Source of the DNA: Cherax quadricarinatus
Taxonomy: Eukaryota > Arthropoda > Malacostraca > Decapoda > Parastacidae
DNA length: 64,000 bases
Direction of reading: 5' to 3'
Assembly: GCF_038502225.1 (NCBI RefSeq)
Contig: NC_091298.1
Span: 46,407,318-46,471,317 of the forward strand
Shown here: one piece after another, positions 14,087-25,497 of the stretch
Position numbering within the stretch: the first letter of the stretch is position 1
How the letters are laid out: every line of letters begins with the position of its first letter
Translations under genes and position numbers: made by a program
The notes under the pieces: model-generated
Told to the model about the DNA's origin: nothing
What the model saw: the letters and a program-made list of their open reading frames with translations, nothing else
Database searches by the model: none

Positions 14087-14101
14087 CAGCTGACGGTCAT
14101 G
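14064..14101. repeat. Hairpin at the junction of two minisatellites
   Basis: The last normal unit is followed by the reverse complement of part of the unit. Perfect 17-bp arms 14064-14080 and 14085-14101 (catgaccgtcagctgct and its complement) surround the loop ggca; pairing continues a few more bases with one mismatch. The 25-bp array starts immediately after. Confidence 0.95.
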
Positions 14102-17100
14102 GCAGGTACAAGCTCAGGTACAAATTGGTTCTTCACTCTCAGGTACACATTGGTTCTTCACTCTCAGGTACACATTGGTTCTTCACTCTCAGGTACACAT
14201 TGGTTCTTCACTCTCAGGTACACATTGGTTCTTCACTCTCAGGTACACATTGGTTCTCCACTCTCAGGTACACATTGGTTCTTCACTCTCAGGTACACAT
14301 TGGTTCTTCACTCTCAGGTACACATTGGTTCTTCACTCTCAGGTACACATTGGTTCTCCACTCTCAGGTACACATTGGTTCTCCACTCTCAGGTACACAT
14401 TGGTTCTTCACTCTCAGGTACACATTGGTTCTTCATCCTCAGGTACACATTGGTTCTACACTCTCAGGTACACATTAGTTCTTCATCCTCAGGTACACAT
14501 TGGTTCTACACTCTCAGGTACACATTAGTTCTTCATCCTCAGGTACACATTGGTTCTTCATCCTCAGGTACACATTGGTTCTTCACTCTCAGGTACACAT
14601 TAGTTCTTCATCCTCAGGTACACATTGGTTCTTCATCCTCAGGTACACATTGGTTCTACGCTCTCAGGTACACATTAGTTCTTCATCCTCAGGTACACAT
14701 TGGTTCTTCACTCTCAGGTACACATTGGTTCTACACTCTCAGGTACACATTGGTTCTTCACTCTCAGGTACACATTAGTTCTTCATCCTCAGGTACACAT
14801 TGGTTCTACACTCTCAGGTACACATTGGTTCTCCACTCTCAGGTACACATTAGTTCTTCATCCTCAGGTACACACTGGTTCTTCACTCTCAGGTACACAT
14901 TGGTTCTTCACTCTCAGGTACACATTGGTTCTCCACTCTCAGGTACACATTGGTTCTCCACTCTCAGGTACACATTGGTTCTACACTCTCAGGTACACAT
15001 TGGTTCTCCACTCTCAGGTACACATTGGTTCTACACTCTCAGGTACACATTGGTTCTCCACTCTCAGGTACACATTGGTTCTTCACTCTCAGGTACACAT
15101 TGGTTCTTCATTCTCAGGTACACATTAGTTCTTCACTCTCAGGTACACATTGGTTCTACACTCTCAGGTACACATTGGTTCTTCACTCTCAGGTACACAT
15201 TGGTTCTTCACTCTCAGGTACACATTGGTTCTACACTCTCAGGTACACATTGGTTCTTCACTCTCAGGTACACATTGGTTCTCCACTCTCAGGTACACAT
15301 TGGTTCTCCACTCTCAGGTACACATTGGTTCTACACTCTCAGGTACACATTGGTTCTTCACTCTCAGGTACACATTAGTTCTTCACTCTCAGGTACACAT
15401 TGGTTCTTCACTCTCAGGTACACATTGGTTCTTCACTCTCAGGTACACATTGGTTCTCCACTCTCAGGTACACATTGGTTCTCCACTCTCAGGTACACAT
15501 TAGTTCTTCATCCTCAGGTACACATTGGTTCTACACTCTCAGGTACACATTGGTTCTTCACTCTCAGGTACACATTAGTTCTTCATCCTCAGGTACACAT
15601 TGGTTCTTCACTCTCAGGTACACATTGGTTCTTCACTCTCAGGTACACATTGGTTCTTCACTCTCAGGTACACATTAGTTCTTCACTCTCAGGTACACAT
15701 TAGTTCTTCATCCTCAGGTACACATTGGTTCTTCATCCTCAGGTACACATTGGTTCTTCACTCTCAGGTACACATTGGTTCTCCACTCTCAGGTACACAT
15801 TGGTTCTTCACTCTCAGGTACACATTGGTTCTCCACTCTCAGGTACACATTAGTTCTTCATCCTCAGGTACACATTGGTTCTTCACTCTCAGGTACACAT
15901 TGGTTCTCCACTCTCAGGTACACATTAGTTCTTCATCCTCAGGTACACATTGGTTCTTCACTCTCAGGTACACATTGGTTCTTCACTCTCAGGTACACAT
16001 TGGTTCTTCACTCTCAGGTACACATTGGTTCTCCACTCTCAGGTACACATTGGTTCTTCACTCTCAGGTACACATTGGTTCTTCACTCTCAGGTACACAT
16101 TGGTTCTCCACTCTCAGGTACACATTAGTTCTTCATCCTCAGGTACACATTGGTTCTCCACTCTCAGGTACACATTGGTTCTTCACTCTCAGGTACACAT
16201 TGGTTCTTCACTCTCAGGTACACATTGGTTCTTCACTCTCAGGTACACATTGGTTCTTCACTCTCAGGTACACATTAGTTCTTCACTCTCAGGTACACAT
16301 TGGTTCTTCACTCTCAGGTACACATTGGTTCTTCACTCTCAGGTACACATTGGTTCTTCACTCTCAGGTACACATTGGTTCTTCACTCTCAGGTACACAT
16401 TGGTTCTTCACTCTCAGGTACACATTGGTTCTACACTCTCAGGTACACATTGGTTCTACACTCTCAGGTACACATTGGTTCTCCACTCTCAGGTACACAT
16501 TGGTTCTACACTCTCAGGTACACATTGGTTCTACACTCTCAGGTACACATTGGTTCTCCACTCTCAGGTACACATTGGTTCTTCACTCTCAGGTACACAT
16601 TGGTTCTCCACTCTCAGGTACACATTGGTTCTCCACTCTCAGGTACACATTGGTTCTTCACTCTCAGGTACACATTGGTTCTTCACTCTCAGGTACACAT
16701 TGGTTCTACACTCTCAGGTACACATTGGTTCTCCACTCTCAGGTACACATTGGTTCTTCACTCTCAGGTACACATTGGTTCTCCACTCTCAGGTACACAT
16801 TGGTTCTCCACTCTCAGGTACACATTGGTTCTTCACTCTCAGGTACACATTGTTTCTACACTCTCAGGTACACATTGGTTCTCCACTCTCAGGTACACAT
16901 TGGTTCTACACTCTCAGGTACACATTGGTTCTACACTCTCAGGTACACATTGGTTCTACACTCTCAGGTACACATTGGTTCTACACTCTCAGGTACACAT
17001 TGGTTCTCCACTCTCAGGTACACATTGGTTCTTCACTCTCAGGTACACATTGGTTCTCCACTCTCAGGTACACATTGGTTCTCCACTCTCAGGTACACAT

Positions 17101-17650
17101 TGGTTCTTCACTCTCAGGTACACATTGGTTCTACACTCTCAGGTACACATTGGTTCTCCACTCTCAGGTACACATTGGTTCTTCACTCTCAGGTACACAT
17201 TGGTTCTCCACTCTCAGGTACACATTGGTTCTCCACTCTCAGGTACACATTGGTTCTACACTCTCAGGTACACATTGGTTCTACACTCTCAGGTACACAT
17301 TGGTTCTTCATCCTCAGGTACACATTGGTTCTACACTCTCAGGTACACATTGGTTCTACACTCTCAGGTACACATTGGTTCTACACTCTCAGGTACACAT
17401 TGGTTCTCCACTCTCAGGTACACATTAGTTCTCCACTCTCAGGTACACATTGGTTCTTCACTCTCAGTTACACATTGGTTCTACACTCTCAGGTACACAT
17501 TGGTTCTCCACTCTCAGGTACACATTGGTTCTACACTCTCAGGTACACATTGGTTCTCCACTCTCAGGTACACATTAGTTCTCCACTCTCAGGTACACAT
17601 TAGTTCTCCACTCTCAGGTACACATTAGTTCTCCACTCTCAGGTACACAT
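14102..17650. repeat. 25-bp minisatellite, about 142 copies
   Basis: Units contain ctcaggtacacattggttc followed by ttcact. Variation is concentrated at a few sites: ttcttcac, ttctccac, ttctacac, ttcatcctc, and attagtt for attggtt. The three plus-strand frames stay open over hundreds of codons because 75 bp is a multiple of three. No gene is inferred. Confidence 0.97.
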
Positions 17651-17770
17651 CCTCCAGACTTACAGTTACTCTTAATTCTTCCCAGAAGTTTTCAGAAAAC
17701 TACTGACCAAACAAACCTTGTTATCTACCTGCCATTGTAACAACAATGGGTATCAGAAACACTGCAAAAG

Positions 17771-17835
<65 letters not shown>

Positions 17836-17896
17836 TTTATTTACTAATAAGAGGACCTTTAACAGTTAGTGGGTCTGAGTTTGAGAAGGACCTGCT
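17651..17896. other. Non-genic spacer with (ATA)n at 17771-17835
   Basis: No recognisable gene. The only structure is a 65-bp ATA microsatellite at 17771-17835. Confidence 0.8.
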
Positions 17897-17943
17897 ATTA
17901 TGGGCCAGCAGGTCTGCTGAAGTGTTCTTCCTTTATGTTCTTA
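17897..17943 (+). mobile_element. 3' tail fragment of a LINE-B-like element
   Basis: The stretch gggccagcaggtctgctgaa followed by gtgttcttcctttatgttct resembles the end of LINE-B at 56695-56742 and the copies at 37140-37170 and 53590-53613. Only the tail is present. Confidence 0.6.
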
Positions 17944-18283
17944 CAGAAAGAGTAACTCGGAGCTGAGGGTTAAAGAGAAGTTTTCTTCTTAAGGAGTTTA
18001 AATTAAGGCGTCAGTTACTATAACTATCAAAGACAATCTTAAAACGTCATATATAAAAAAAATGCTGAATAATAATTCAGGGAACGGAAGGGGATAGAAC
18101 CAATGGCGAGTGAATCACACAACTCACAAGTCGTTCAATGATTTGTTTGTAATCGTGTTATTACGATTTCGTCAGTCATGACGGAGTAACAAGTACCCAG
18201 GTGTCAGTGTGGGTATCAGTTCCCAAGTATCAGTACCCGGGGATTATACCTGAAAGAACGCTCTTGTCACTCCACTCAACCTC
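17944..18283. other. Unassigned sequence
   Basis: About 340 bp of unique-looking sequence. I see no ORF, RNA gene or recognised repeat. Confidence 0.6.
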
Positions 18284-18755
18284 GGACCATCAATGACTGG
18301 AACAAGGTATATACACACTGCGAACCATCAATGACTGGAACAAGGTATATACACACTGCGAACCATCAATGACTGGAACAAGGTATATACACACTGCGAA
18401 CCATCAATGACTGGAACAAGGTATATACACACTGCGAACCATCAATGACTGGAACAAGGTATATACACACTGCAAACCATTAATGACTGGAACAAGGTAT
18501 ATACACACTGCGAACCATCAATGACTGGAACAAGGTATATACACACTGCGAACCATCAATGACTGGAACAAGGTATATACACACTGCGAACCATCAATGA
18601 CTGGAACAAGGTATATACACACTGCGAATCATCAATGACTGGAACAAGGTATATACACACCGAGGACCGTCAATGACTGGAACAAGGTATATACACACTG
18701 CGAACCATCAATGACTGGAACAAGGTATATACACACCGAGGACCGTCAATAACTT
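18284..18755. repeat. 38-bp tandem array, about 12 copies
   Basis: Unit core catcaatgactggaacaagg followed by tatatacacactgcgaac. Copies are nearly identical; the last few carry cgaggaccg in place of ctgcgaacc. Confidence 0.95.
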
Positions 18756-18903
18756 GACAGTGGTCTACACAGAGCTTGCTAGCGTCTCTCTGAACGAATC
18801 TGCTGAGATTTCTTACTTCTGCAACACTGCAACCTCCTGATGTGTTGATTGCAGCTCAAAAGGCCTAAAGCTATTATTCAATTCCCCCTGTGGTTGTTTT
18901 GCA

Positions 18904-20045
18904 TCCTGTGTGTGTGTGTGTACTCACCTAATTGTGGTTGCAGGAGTCGATACTCAGCTCCTGGCCCCGCCTCTTCACTGATCGCTACTAGGTCCTCTCT
19001 CTCTCTCCGCTTCCCGAGCTTTGTCATACATCTTCTTAAAACTATGTATGGTTCCTGCCTCCACTACTTCACTTGCTAAGCTATTCCACTTCCTAACGAC
19101 TCTATGACTGAAGAAATACTTCCTAACGTCCCTGTGACTCGTCTGAGTCTTCAGCTTCCAATTGTGACCCCATGTTTCTGTGTCTCCTCTCTGGAACATC
19201 CTGTCTCTGTCCACCTTGTCTATTCCCCGCAGTATCTTGTATGTCGTTATCATGTCTCCCCTGACCCTTCTGTCCTCCAGTGTCGTCAGTCCGATTTCCA
19301 TCAACCTTTCCTCGTACGACATTCCCCTGAGCTCTGGGACTAGCCTTGTTGCAAACCTTTGTACTTTCTCTAACTTCTTGACGTGCTTGACCAGGTATGG
19401 GTTCCAGACTGGTGCTGCATACTCCAGTATGGGCCTAACATACACAGTGTACAGTGTCTTGAACGATTCCTTATTAAGGAATCGGAACGCTATTCTAAGG
19501 TTTGCCAGGTCCCCGTATGCTGCAGCAGTTACTTGGTTGATGTGTGCCTCTGGTGACGTGCTCGGTGTTATGGTCACCCCAAGATCTTTCTCCCTGAGTG
19601 AGGTCTGTAGTCTTTGTCCACCTAGCCTATACTCTGTCTGCGGTCTTCTTTGCCCCTCCCCAATCTTCATGACTTTGCATTTGGCTGGATTGAATTCGAG
19701 AAGCCAGTTTCTGGACCACGTGTCCAGCCTGTCCAGGTCTCTTTGCAGTCCTGCCTCATCCTCATCCGATTTAATTCTTCTCATCAACTTCACATCATCT
19801 GCGAATAGGGACACTTCAGAGTCTATTCCTTCCATCATGTCGTTCGCATATATCAAAAATAGCACTGGTCCTAGAACTGACCCCTGTGGGACCTCGCTCG
19901 TCACAGGCGCCCACTGTGATACCTCTTCACGTACCATGACTCGTTGTTGCCTCCCTGTCAGGTATTCCCTGATTCATTGCAGTGCCCTCCCTGTCATATG
20001 CGCCTGATCCTCCAGCTTCTGCACTAATCTCTTGTGAGGAACTGT
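18904..20045 (-). mobile_element. LINE-A copy, 5'-truncated (minus strand)
   Basis: Reads, on the minus strand, from inside the reverse-transcriptase domain to the LINE-A 3' end. The 3' end (taggtgagtac) runs into a TG/AC tract at 18909-18922. At 20045 it breaks off into unrelated sequence rich in ctggttc/agctgg, just upstream of the palm domain. Confidence 0.92.
18975..19937 (-). CDS. LINE-A reverse transcriptase, C-terminal part (320 residues)
   Basis: Partial ORF2 of the truncated LINE-A. It begins just before the SEVPQGSVLGPVLF block, then FADDVKL at about residues 46-52 holds the catalytic aspartate pair. The thumb and C-terminal region follow, with YVRPILEYAAPVWNP and the conserved YEERLMEIGLTTLEDRR segment. 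The N-terminal endonuclease and the first catalytic aspartate (DCKKAFD) are absent, so it cannot be active. The methionine is internal, not a native start. The frame remains open over 320 codons, which suggests a fairly recent insertion. Confidence 0.88.
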   Translation of the reverse strand: MVREEVSQWAPVTSEVPQGSVLGPVLFLIYANDMMEGIDSEVSLFADDVKLMRRIKSDEDEAGLQRDLDRLDTWSRNWLLEFNPAKCKVMKIGEGQRRPQTEYRLGGQRLQTSLREKDLGVTITPSTSPEAHINQVTAAAYGDLANLRIAFRFLNKESFKTLYTVYVRPILEYAAPVWNPYLVKHVKKLEKVQRFATRLVPELRGMSYEERLMEIGLTTLEDRRVRGDMITTYKILRGIDKVDRDRMFQRGDTETWGHNWKLKTQTSHRDVRKYFFSHRVVRKWNSLASEVVEAGTIHSFKKMYDKAREAERERGPSSDQ

Positions 20046-20176
20046 ATCAGCTGGTTCTAGCTGGTTCCAAATCCCAGCTGGTTCCAGCTCCCCAGCTGAC
20101 CAATAAGACGAACTGGTCTTGCTAATGGCCTCTGAATTAATTAATAAGCTTTAGCTTGTATAATATTCAATCTGTC

Positions 20177-20178
<2 letters not shown>
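20046..20178. other. Spacer with ctggttc/agctgg local repeats
   Basis: Short degenerate repeats of ctggttccagctgg type at the truncated 5' end of the preceding LINE-A copy; otherwise nothing recognised. Confidence 0.6.
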
Positions 20179-20241
<63 letters not shown>

Positions 20242-20244
20242 ACA
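20179..20244. repeat. (CA)n microsatellite at a LINE-A boundary
   Basis: About 65 bp of CA repeats, immediately upstream of a 5'-truncated LINE-A copy in plus orientation. Confidence 0.97.
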
Positions 20245-21700
20245 GTCCAACTACGTGAGATGTGGAAGACAGCAAATGTAGTCCCAATTTTAAAGAAAGG
20301 GGGGAGTCAGGTAGCATTAAACTACACACCAGTGTCACTGACATGTTTAGTATGCTAAGTCATGGAGAAGATTATCAAAAGACTTGTGGAGCACCTAGAA
20401 AGGAATGAGCTTATCAACAATAACTAGCATGGTTTCAGGGAAGGAAAATCGTGTGTCAAAAACCTACTGGAGTTTACGACAAGGTGACGGGAGTCAGACA
20501 AGAGAGTGAGGGGTGGGTAGATTGCATTTTCTTGAACTGTAAGAAGGCTTTCAACGCATTTCCACACAAGAGATTAGTGTAAAAGATAGAGGATCAGGCA
20601 GGAATAACAGAGAAGGCAGTGAAATGGATCCGAGAATACCTGACAGGAAGGAATCAACGAGTGATGGTACGTGATGAGGTGTCAGAGTGGGCGCCTGAGA
20701 CGAGCGGGGTTCCACAGGGGTCAGTCCTAGGACCGGTGCTGTTACTGGTATATGTGTGAATGACATGATGGAAGGGATAGACTCAGAAGTGTCCCTGTTT
20801 GCAGATGATGTGAAGTTAATGAGGAGAATTCAATCGGATGAGGATCAGGCAGGACTACAAGTTGCAGGACTACAGTTGCTGGGCCAGGTTGCAAGCCTGG
20901 TCCAGCAAATGGCTCCTCGAATTTAACCCCAGCAAATGCAAATTCATGAAGATCGGGGAAGGGCAAACAAGACCGCAGACAAAGTATAGGCTAGGTGGCC
21001 AAAGATTGCAAACCTCACTCAAGGAAAAGGATCTTGGGGTGAGTATAATACCGAGCACATCTCCTGAGGCGCACATCAATCAGATAACTACTGCAGCGTA
21101 AGGGCTTCTGGCAAACCTAAGAATAGCGTTCCGATACCTCAGCATGGAATCGTTCAAGACTCTACACACAGTGTACGTCAGGCCCAAACTGGAGTATGCA
21201 GCACCAGTTTGGAACCCACACTTGGTCAATCACGTTAGGAAATTAGAGAAAGTGCAAAGTTTTGCAGCAAAACTACTCCTGGAGTAGGAGAAATCCTGGG
21301 TTAAGAGAAATCGACCTGACGACACTGGAGGAGAGGAGGGATATGGAGTACATGATAACGACATATAAAATACTGAAAGGAATTGACAAGTTGGATAGGA
21401 ATATGATGTTTCAGAGATGGGACACAGCAACAAGGAGACACAACTGGAAGTTGAAGACTCAGATGAGTCACAGTGATGTTAGGAAGTATTTCTTCAGCCA
21501 TAGAGTTGTCAGGAAGTGGAACAATCTGGAGAGTGATGTAGTGTAGGCTGGATCCATACATAGCTTCAAAAAGATGTACGATAAATAGCTCGTGGAGTAG
21601 GGAGAGAGTGGACCTAGTAGTTAGCAGTGAAGAGGCAGAGCCAGGAGCTATGAACCGACCCCTGCAACCACAATTAGATGAATACAATTAGGTGAGTACA
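20245..21700 (+). mobile_element. LINE-A pseudocopy (plus strand)
   Basis: Begins at the reverse-transcriptase segment equivalent to VWKMANVVPIFKKGD and runs to the 3' end ttaggtgagtac. The palm motifs are present but broken by stops and small indels: the CKKAFD block is altered, a frameshift follows the SVLGPVL block, and FADDVKLM lies at about 20798. No full ORF survives. Confidence 0.9.
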
Positions 21701-21979
21701 TACACGCGCACACACACACACACAGCCACAAGGGATCACAAATGGAAATTGAAAACTCAGATGAGCCACCGAGACGTTAGGAAGTACTTTTTCTGTCATA
21801 GAGTTGTCAGGAAGTGGAACAGTCTGGAAAGTGATGTGGAGGCAGGAACCATACACAGCTTTAAGAAGAGGTACGATAAAGCTCATGGAACAGGGAGACA
21901 CTGAACCTAGTAGCGACCAGTGAAGAGGCAGGACCAGGAGCTATGAAACGACCCCTGTAACCACAATTAGGTGAGTACA
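21701..21979 (+). mobile_element. CA tract plus LINE-A 3' fragment
   Basis: A short imperfect CA tract (21701-21724) is followed by about 250 bp of LINE-A 3' sequence, coding HKWKLKTQMSHRDVRKYFF and ending in the 3' tail ttaggtgagtac. Confidence 0.85.
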
Positions 21980-22535
21980 TCAAACAAATAACTGCTGCAG
22001 CATACGGGCGCCTGGCAAACCTGAAAACAGCGTTTCAACATCTAAATAAGGAATCATACTGGAGTATGCAGCACCATTATGGAACCCACACCTGGTCAAA
22101 CATGTCAAGAAATTAGAGAAAGTGCAAAGTTTTGCAACAAAACTGGTCCCGGAGGTAAAGGGTATATCCTACGAGGAGAGGTTAAGGGAACTCAACCTGA
22201 CAACACTGGAAGACAGGAGGGATAGGGAGGACATGATAACAACATATAAAATACTGAGAGGAATTGACAAGGTGAACGGGAGCAGAATGTTTCAGAGATG
22301 GGATACAGCAACAAGAGCGCACAACTGAAAGTTGAAAACTCAGATGAGCCATAGGGATGTTAGGAAGTATTCTTCAGCCTGAGAATAGACAGAAGTGAAA
22401 CAACATGGAGAGTGAACTGATAGAGGCAGGATCCATACATAGCTTTAAGAAGAGGTACGACAAGACTCTTGAAGCCAGGAGAGAGTGGACCTAGTAGCGA
22501 TAGGCGAAGAGGCGGGACCAGGCGATGTGAATCGA
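21980..22535 (+). mobile_element. LINE-A 3' fragment with internal deletion
   Basis: Starts at the segment equivalent to QITAAAYGRLANL, skips about 40 codons to EYAAPLWNPHLVKHVKKLEK, and runs nearly to the 3' end, stopping within gaatcgacc. Another LINE-A segment joins at about 22535. Confidence 0.85.
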
Positions 22536-23383
22536 CCTGACAGGAATGAAACAACGAGTGAGGGTACGTGACAAAGTGTCGGACTGGGTGCATGTGTCAA
22601 GTGGGGTTCCACAAGGGTCAGTCCTAGGGCTGGTGCTGTTTCTGGTACATGTGAATGACATGAGGGAAGGGATAGACTCAAGAGTGTCCCTATCTGCAGA
22701 CGATGTGATGCTAATGCGGAGAATACAAGTAGACAAGGATCAGGTAAGAGTACAAAGGGATTTGGACAGGCTGCAAGACTTGTCCAACTAGCTTCTGGAG
22801 TTTAACCCCAGCAAGTGTAGTCATGAAATTTGGGGAAGGACAAAGAAGACCGCAGGGTGCAGACAGAGTACAGACTCGGGGGGGTCGAAGACTGCAAAAC
22901 TCAGGATCTTAGTGTGAGAATCATACCGAACACATCCCCTGAGGCGCACACCAACCAAATAACTGCTGCAGCATAAGGGCGCCTGACAAACCTGAGAATA
23001 GCGTTTCGACATCTGAATAAGGAGTCATTCAAGACACTGTACACGGTATACGTCAGGCCCATATTGGAGTATGCAGCATCAGTATGGAACCCACACCTGG
23101 TCAAGTACGTCAAGACATTAAAAAAAACAAAAGTTTGCAACAAGACTACTTCCGGAGCTAAGAGGTATATCCTACGAGGAGGACAGAAGAGATGGGTGGA
23201 TATGATAACAACATATAAAATACTGAGATGAACTGACAAGGTGGACCGAGACAGGATGTTCCAGAGATGGGACACAACAACAAGGGGTGACAACTGGAAG
23301 TTAAAACCTCTAATGTGTAACAAGTACGATAGGAAGTATTTCTTCAGTCATAGAGTTGTCAGGAAGTGGAATAGTGAGTACAC
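22536..23383 (+). mobile_element. LINE-A fragment, reverse transcriptase to 3' end
   Basis: Starts at the TGRQQRVMVRDEVSEW equivalent, includes a PQGSVLGLVLFL block and an altered FADD (SADD), and continues with frameshifts to a shortened 3' end tgagtac that passes into a CA tract. An internal deletion removes most of the last 150 bp of the family's 3' region. Confidence 0.85.
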
Positions 23384-23411
23384 CCACACATACACACACA
23401 TGCACACACAT

Positions 23412-23480
<69 letters not shown>
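23384..23480. repeat. (CA)n microsatellite between LINE-A copies
   Basis: About 95 bp of CA repeats with a few TG and CC interruptions; flanked on both sides by LINE-A sequence in the same orientation. Confidence 0.97.
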
Positions 23481-23482
<2 letters not shown>

Positions 23483-23917
23483 GTGCAAAGGTTTGCAACA
23501 AGACTAGTCCCAGAGCTAAGAGGTATGTCCTACGAGGAGAGGTTAAGGGAAATCAACCTGACGACACTGGAGGACAGGAGAGATAGGGGGGACATGATAA
23601 CAACTTACAAAATACTGAGAGGAATTGAAAAGGTGGACAAAGACAGGATGTTCCAGAGACTGGACACAGTAACAAGGGGACACAGTTGGAAGCTAAAGAT
23701 ACAGATGAATCACAGGGATGTTAGGAAGTATTTCTTCAGCCACAGAGTAGTCAGGAAGTGGAATAGTTTGGGAAGCGATGTAGTGGAGGCAGGATCCATA
23801 CATAGCTTTAAGCAAAGGTATGATAAAGCTCACGGTTCAGAGAGAGTGACCTAGTAGCGACCAGTGAAGAGGCAGGGCCAGGAGCTGGGACTCGACCCCC
23901 GCAACCTCAACTAGGTG

Positions 23918-23920
<3 letters not shown>
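23481..23920 (+). mobile_element. LINE-A 3' fragment
   Basis: A 5'-truncated copy that begins at the codons for VQRFATRLVPEL and ends with the tail aactaggtgagtac. The ORF at 23483-23854 (123 residues) is the intact C-terminus of ORF2, ending in SFKQRYDKAH. It is nearly identical to the C-terminus of the copy at 57929-59197. Confidence 0.9.

Positions 23921-24003
<83 letters not shown>
23921..24003. repeat. (CA)n microsatellite
   Basis: About 80 bp of CA repeats directly after a LINE-A 3' tail. Confidence 0.97.
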
Positions 24004-24005
<2 letters not shown>

Positions 24006-24044
24006 CTCACTCTACCTCTGCTCCCCTCCTGAACCAGGAGACTT

Positions 24045-25333
24045 TCTCTCCCCTCTTGACAGGAAGTATTGAGAGGGGGAGAGAGGAAGGGGAGAGAGGA
24101 GAAGAGAGGGATGGAAGAGGACGTGAGGAGGAGAGGAAGGGAGACAATGTGAAGATGGAGAAGAGAGGGAGTAAGAGGGAAGAGATAAGGAAAAAGAATG
24201 AGAGAGAAAATAAAGTGAGGCGAGAGAGAGGGAGGAGAGAGAGAGGGAAGATGGAAGAGAGGGGAAGAGTGGAGGTGCGGGAGGGTAGAGGAGAGCTAAG
24301 GAAGAGACACGATCTTTCTTTTGATCAGGAGAATGTGTCTCTCAGGGGGTAAAGAGAGGGGAGGAGAGGGAAGGGGAGGAGAGGAGAGGGGAAAGGTGAT
24401 GGTAGAACCGAGGCCTGCTGTACACAGTGACCTATTTCCTGAGGGGAGAAAAAGTAGGAAGATTTGGAGAGGGGAAGGAGTGGGGGAGATGGGGAGGAGT
24501 AGGAGAGGGGGACAAGTCAGAAAGGGGGAGTTGAAGGAGAATTGGGAGACGTCGAGGAGTGGGAGAAGGGAAGGAATAAGGAAAGGATGATTGGGAGAGG
24601 GAAGGACTGAGGGGGAGAGGGGAGGACTGAGGGAGGGGGAGAGGGGAAGACTGAGGGAGGGGAGAGGGGAGGACTGGGGGAGGGGGAGAGGGGAGGACTG
24701 AAGGAGGGGGAGAGGGGAGGACTGAGGGAGTGGAGAGGGGACGACTGGGGGAGGGGGTGAGGGGAGGACTGAGGGAGGGGGTGAGGGGAGGACTGAGGGA
24801 CGGGTAGAGGGGAGGATTGGGGGAGGGGGAGGGGGAGAGGGGAGGACTGAGGAAGGGGGAGAGAGGAGGACTGGGGGAGAGGGGAGGACTGAGGGAGGGG
24901 GAGAGGGGAGGACTAGAGGAGGGGGAGAGGGGAGGACTGGGGGAGGGGGAGAGGGAAGGACTGGAGGAGGGGGAGAGGGAAGGACTGGAGGAGGGGGAGA
25001 GGGGAGGACTGAGGGAGAGGGAGAGGGGAGGACTGGAGGAGGGGGAGAGGGAAGGACTGGAGGAGGGGGAGAGGGGAGGACTGAGGGAGGGGGAGAGGGG
25101 AGGACTAGAGGAGGGGAGAGGGGAAGACTGATGGAGGGGGAGAGGGAGAGGAATGGGAGAGGGGGAGAAAGGGAGAAAAGGGGGAGAGAGGAAACAAGGA
25201 GAGGGGGAAAAAGGGAGGAGAGGGGAAGGAGGGGGGGAGAGGGAGAGGAGTGGAAGAGGGGGAGAGGGAGAGGGTGAGGAATGAGAGAGAGGAAGGAGTG
25301 GGAGAGAGGGAGGAGTGGGAGAGGGGAACGAGA
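24045..25333. repeat. Polypurine tract with a 24-bp minisatellite (24590-25137)
   Basis: G/A-rich on the plus strand throughout. From about 24590 to 25137 a 24-bp unit (ggggaggactgagggagg with gggaga) repeats about 23 times, giving Gly/Leu/Glu/Arg and, on the other strand, Pro/Ser/Leu repeat frames that are not genes. A small hairpin (gagacac ... gtgtctc) lies at 24303-24342. Confidence 0.92.
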
Positions 25334-25497
25334 AGCTGAGGGACTGATTACCTCAAACTCCACCTGTTCTTAACCATTCTCCTTTGTATGGACTGATGAA
25401 GTCAGTGTGTGGCGAAACGTTTCCTCAATAAAGATACCCAAGTGTTGCACATGTGTCTAATTTATCTACATGTCGGTTCTCTGAACCATTCATCTAC
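25334..25497 (+). mobile_element. Single-arm hammerhead-bearing PLE end
   Basis: The block gggactgattacctca through ggttctctgaaccattcatc matches the right arm and 3' tail of the foldback at 53860-54249. It contains one hammerhead-like motif and the aataaagatacccaag stretch, and ends at catctacaa. The 27/32-bp minisatellite starts directly at that end. Confidence 0.8.
25388..25425 (+). ncRNA. Hammerhead-ribozyme-like motif
   Basis: CTGATGA (25393-25399) is followed by a helix-II candidate gtca/tggc (25401-25404 with 25410-25413, one G-U pair) and GAAA (25414-25417), then CGTT and TCC. GGA before the core can pair with TCC after it (helix I). Helix III is only the self-complementary ACGT, as described for minimal hammerheads of Penelope-like elements, which are thought to act as dimers. 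Activity is untested. Confidence 0.65.

Noticed and set aside
14099..17628. 534- and 667-codon frames in the 25-bp array
   Set aside because: Repeat artefact; the frames overlap each other in different registers without a preferred one.
24296..25363. 355-codon Pro/Ser/Leu frame on the minus strand
   Set aside because: Complement of the polypurine minisatellite; composition alone explains it.
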